From assembly GCF_003610995.1 (NCBI RefSeq), contig NZ_CP032543.1, positions 3,844,001 through 3,908,000 on the forward strand: 64,000 bases of DNA. Direction: 5' to 3'. Within the stretch, counting starts at the first letter, position 1. Each line of letters starts with the position of its first letter. The notes beneath the pieces are model-generated. The model had not been told where the DNA came from and ran no database searches. It saw only the letters and a program-made list of their open reading frames with translations. Origin of the DNA: Streptomyces griseus subsp. griseus. Lineage in GTDB: Bacteria > Actinomycetota > Actinomycetes > Streptomycetales > Streptomycetaceae. The position numbers and the translations under genes are program-made. Shown one piece after another: positions 60,409 through 64,000 of the stretch.

Positions 60409-60426
60409 ACATACCGCTTGGTATGT
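60409..60426. promoter_or_regulatory. 18-bp palindromic operator upstream of acyl-CoA synthetase
   Basis: ACATACC-GCTT-GGTATGT, with seven-base exact arms. It overlaps the probable promoter, 53 bases before the GTG start. Pattern typical of TetR-family regulators of acyl-CoA genes. Confidence 0.6.
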
Positions 60427-60478
60427 GCGCAGAATCAGCGCAACCTTACTGCCGCGTAGCGCCCACCGGGAGGACGCC

Positions 60479-62131
<1,653 letters not shown>

Positions 62132-62162
62132 GGTCTGGCCGGCGCCTGGCCGGCGGTCGCTT

Positions 62163-62176
62163 GTTTCACGTGAAAC
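62163..62176. other. parS site (exact)
   Basis: GTTTCACGTGAAAC in the gap between convergent genes; its last base is the first base of the next hairpin. Confidence 0.85.
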
Positions 62177-62221
62177 AGAGGCGGGGGCGGTACGGGAGTT
62201 CCCGTACCGCCCCCGCCTCTG
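62176..62221. terminator. Bidirectional terminator with 22-bp stem
   Basis: CAGAGGCGGGGGCGGTACGG... and its exact complement around a two-base loop, between convergent genes at 60479 (+) and 62229 (-). Confidence 0.85.
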
Positions 62222-62228
62222 TGCGCTG

Positions 62229-64000
62229 TCAGTTGGTGCCTATCTTCGCCAGCAGGTCGACGATCCGGGACTGCACCTCGTCGCTGGTGGACCGCTCCGC
62301 GAGGAAGAGAACGGTTTCCCCGGACGCCAGCCTCGGCAGCTCCGAAGGGTCCATCCCGGCCGAGGTGTAGACGACCAGCGGGGTGCGGTTGAGCTGCCCG
62401 TTGGCCCGCAGCCAGTCGATGATCCCGGCGCGCCGACGGCGTACCTGCATCAGATCCATGACCACCAGATTCGGCCGCATCCGGCCCGCCAGGTCGACGG
62501 CCTCGCTGTCCGTCGCCGCCCGGGCGACCTGCATCCCGCGCCGCTCCAGGGTCTGTGCCAGCGCTGCGGCGATCTCCTCGTGCTCCTCGATCAGGAGGAC
62601 GCGGGGCGGGTGCTGCTCGCTGTCGCGGGGGGCCAGCGCCTTGAGGAGGACGGCCGGGTCGGCCCCGTACGCGGCCTCCCGGGTCGCCTGCCCCAGACCG
62701 GCCGTGACCAGCACCGGGACCTCTGCGGCGACGGCTGCCTGGCGCAGCGACTGCAACGCCGTACGTGTGATGGGCCCGGTCAGCGGATCGACGAAGAGCG
62801 CGGCGGGGAACGCGGCGATCTGGGCGTCGACCTCCTCACGGGAGTTGACGATCACCGGACGGTAGCCGCGGTCGCTGAGAGCCTGCTGCGTCGGTACGTC
62901 GGGGGCGGGCCAGACGAGCAGCCGACGCGGGTTGTCCAGCGGCTCGGGCGGCAGCTCGTCGTCGAGGGGGCGGGGCTGCGGCCGGTTGGCGACCTCGACC
63001 GCGCCGCCGGGACCGTCCAGCGGCTCCGGACCCTCGGCACCCTCGTCGGGCGCCCCTATGGCGTACGCGCGCCCCTCGGCCACCGGAGGCGCCAGCAGCT
63101 GGCCGGAGCCGGGGTTGGTGGGATCGGACCCCTGAGCCTCGGGGGACGGGGACGGGGACTGAGGCGAGGGCTGGGTCTGCTGGGGTGCCTGGGGCGGCTG
63201 ACCCTGCGCGACCTGCTGTCCCTGGGCGCCCTGCTCTCCCTGCGTGCCTTGGGCGGTGGCTGTCGGGGCGGTCGGGTCCGGACCCGCGGCGGGCGGCTGG
63301 GCCGTGGGGCGCTCGCCCTCCGGCGGGGCGGCGAGCTTGCGACGCCGGCCGGCCCCGCCGAGGCTCTGCTGCTGACTCGGCGGGGTGGACGGGGCGGGCT
63401 GGTTCTGCTGCTGGGTGAGGTGCTGCGCGAACGGCACCCCCTGGCCCAGCGTCCGCACGCTGAACGCCCGCCCCTGGGTGGAGTCCGGGTTGACACCCGC
63501 CATCGGCTCCTCGGCGGGCAGCGGCTGCCGCGCGTCCGGGACGCCCGCGCCGGAGTCGGCCGGGTGCGCCGCCGGGGCGGCCGCGGTGCCGGTGGCGTGG
63601 GCGGTCTGTCCGTTGCCGCCCCAGGACCGGTCATCCGGTGCGGGGCGGGGGGCGCTCGGCGCTTCCGGCACGGCGGCGCCGCAGGGCTGCTCGTCCGGGC
63701 CGTCGAGGGGCGCGCCCTGACCCCAGTCGGCGTGCGGGGGCACGGGGTGGGCCTGCGGGGGCGTGTGACCGGCCTCCGGAGCGGTGCGCCCGTGGTGACT
63801 GTCGTCCCCGGGGGCGCCCGGAAGGTCAGGGGCGGTTCCTGACGCCTGTACGGGCGTGGGCGCGGTTCCTGGTGCCTGTACGGGCAGAGGGGCGCCGCCG
63901 GAGCCCTGTGCGGGCTCGGGCGTGCCCGGTGCCTGCACGGGAGCGGGCGCGCCCGGTGCGGCCGGTGCCCGGTCCGCGTCGGCGGGGGGCAGGGCGAAGG
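62229..64000 (-). CDS. Large signalling protein, C-terminal part with two receiver-like domains (5' end outside window)
   Basis: The frame is open to the right edge, so the N-terminal part (perhaps a kinase) is missing. About 590 residues are visible. The first 330 form a low-complexity Pro/Ala/Gln/Gly linker. Two flavodoxin-like domains follow: one with [20 protein letters not shown] and VLVTAG (about residues 355-455 of the visible part), and a receiver with [17 protein letters not shown] (putative phospho-Asp) and VVYTSAG, ending LLAKIGTN. In the second, the acidic pocket is Glu-Glu and the usual Lys is replaced (FLAERST), so normal phosphorylation is uncertain. Confidence 0.7.
   Translation of the reverse strand, partial: FALPPADADRAPAAPGAPAPVQAPGTPEPAQGSGGAPLPVQAPGTAPTPVQASGTAPDLPGAPGDDSHHGRTAPEAGHTPPQAHPVPPHADWGQGAPLDGPDEQPCGAAVPEAPSAPRPAPDDRSWGGNGQTAHATGTAAAPAAHPADSGAGVPDARQPLPAEEPMAGVNPDSTQGRAFSVRTLGQGVPFAQHLTQQQNQPAPSTPPSQQQSLGGAGRRRKLAAPPEGERPTAQPPAAGPDPTAPTATAQGTQGEQGAQGQQVAQGQPPQAPQQTQPSPQSPSPSPEAQGSDPTNPGSGQLLAPPVAEGRAYAIGAPDEGAEGPEPLDGPGGAVEVANRPQPRPLDDELPPEPLDNPRRLLVWPAPDVPTQQALSDRGYRPVIVNSREEVDAQIAAFPAALFVDPLTGPITRTALQSLRQAAVAAEVPVLVTAGLGQATREAAYGADPAVLLKALAPRDSEQHPPRVLLIEEHEEIAAALAQTLERRGMQVARAATDSEAVDLAGRMRPNLVVMDLMQVRRRRAGIIDWLRANGQLNRTPLVVYTSAGMDPSELPRLASGETVLFLAERSTSDEVQSRIVDLLAKIGTN

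Overview
The window is high-GC actinobacterial DNA. Codon third positions are almost all G/C, GTG starts are frequent, genes overlap by GTGA or ATGA, and three exact copies of the 14-bp parS sequence GTTTCACGTGAAAC are present. Gene content and order (cydA-cydB-cydCD, seryl-tRNA synthetase, prephenate dehydratase, the dtpA/ecuC/sco copper genes) match the central, origin-proximal chromosome arm of Streptomyces. The parS copies and two clusters of DnaA-box-like sequences fit a position near oriC, although oriC itself is not in the window. Region 1-10.2 kb: the 3' part of cydA, then cydB and a fused cydCD, encode cytochrome bd and its assembly transporter. A DevS/DosT-like GAF-GAF histidine kinase follows, then a Cof-type HAD phosphatase, an LLM-class flavin enzyme and a KptA-type RNA phosphotransferase. 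Region 10.2-18 kb: a translationally coupled set (M24 peptidase, EphD-like hydrolase/SDR fusion, MerR regulator) faces a four-gene cluster encoding two ABC ATPases and two permeases. Region 18-24 kb: an unusual helix-turn-helix gene, a second Cof-type HAD gene coupled to serS, a 730-base noncoding stretch with DnaA-box-like sites, and pheA. Region 22.8-29.1 kb: an extracytoplasmic copper-trafficking operon (membrane protein, YcnI, Sco, ECuC/PCuAC, CopC-CopD fusion, DtpA peroxidase). Region 29.4-40.5 kb: two anti-sigma-type ATPases, aminopeptidase P, a GAF/SpoIIE phosphatase lacking a metal-binding Asp, a degenerate PrimPol protein, a secreted protein whose gene holds a 22-bp inverted repeat, a SEC-C protein, a glycerophosphodiesterase, an HtrA protease and a small exported protein. 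Region 40.79-51.71 kb is an accessory island. It begins inside a complete tRNA-Ser(UGA) gene and ends at a 59-bp near-exact copy of the tRNA 3' end. It carries two GntR regulators with a run of tiny overlapping genes, a DUF4365 nuclease-like protein, a low-GC convergent pair (DUF4231/SLATT two-TM protein and TIR-domain protein), an IS5-family element with a -1 frameshift signal, a NUDIX protein, a VanZ-like protein and a secreted Cys-containing protein. No integrase, replication or transfer gene is recognisable, so it looks like a decayed or trans-mobilised element carrying probable phage-defence cargo. Region 51.7-64 kb returns to core-like sequence: a PrimPol protein, two secreted proteins and a five-gene operon matching in order and size the mycobacterial igr steroid side-chain operon (two acyl-CoA dehydrogenases, ChsH2, ChsH1, Ltp2). 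These are followed by a SigE-family sigma factor, an acyl-CoA synthetase behind a palindromic operator, and the C-terminal part of a large signalling protein ending in two receiver-like domains. Coordinates were read by eye; gene functions come from motif recognition and no database was searched.
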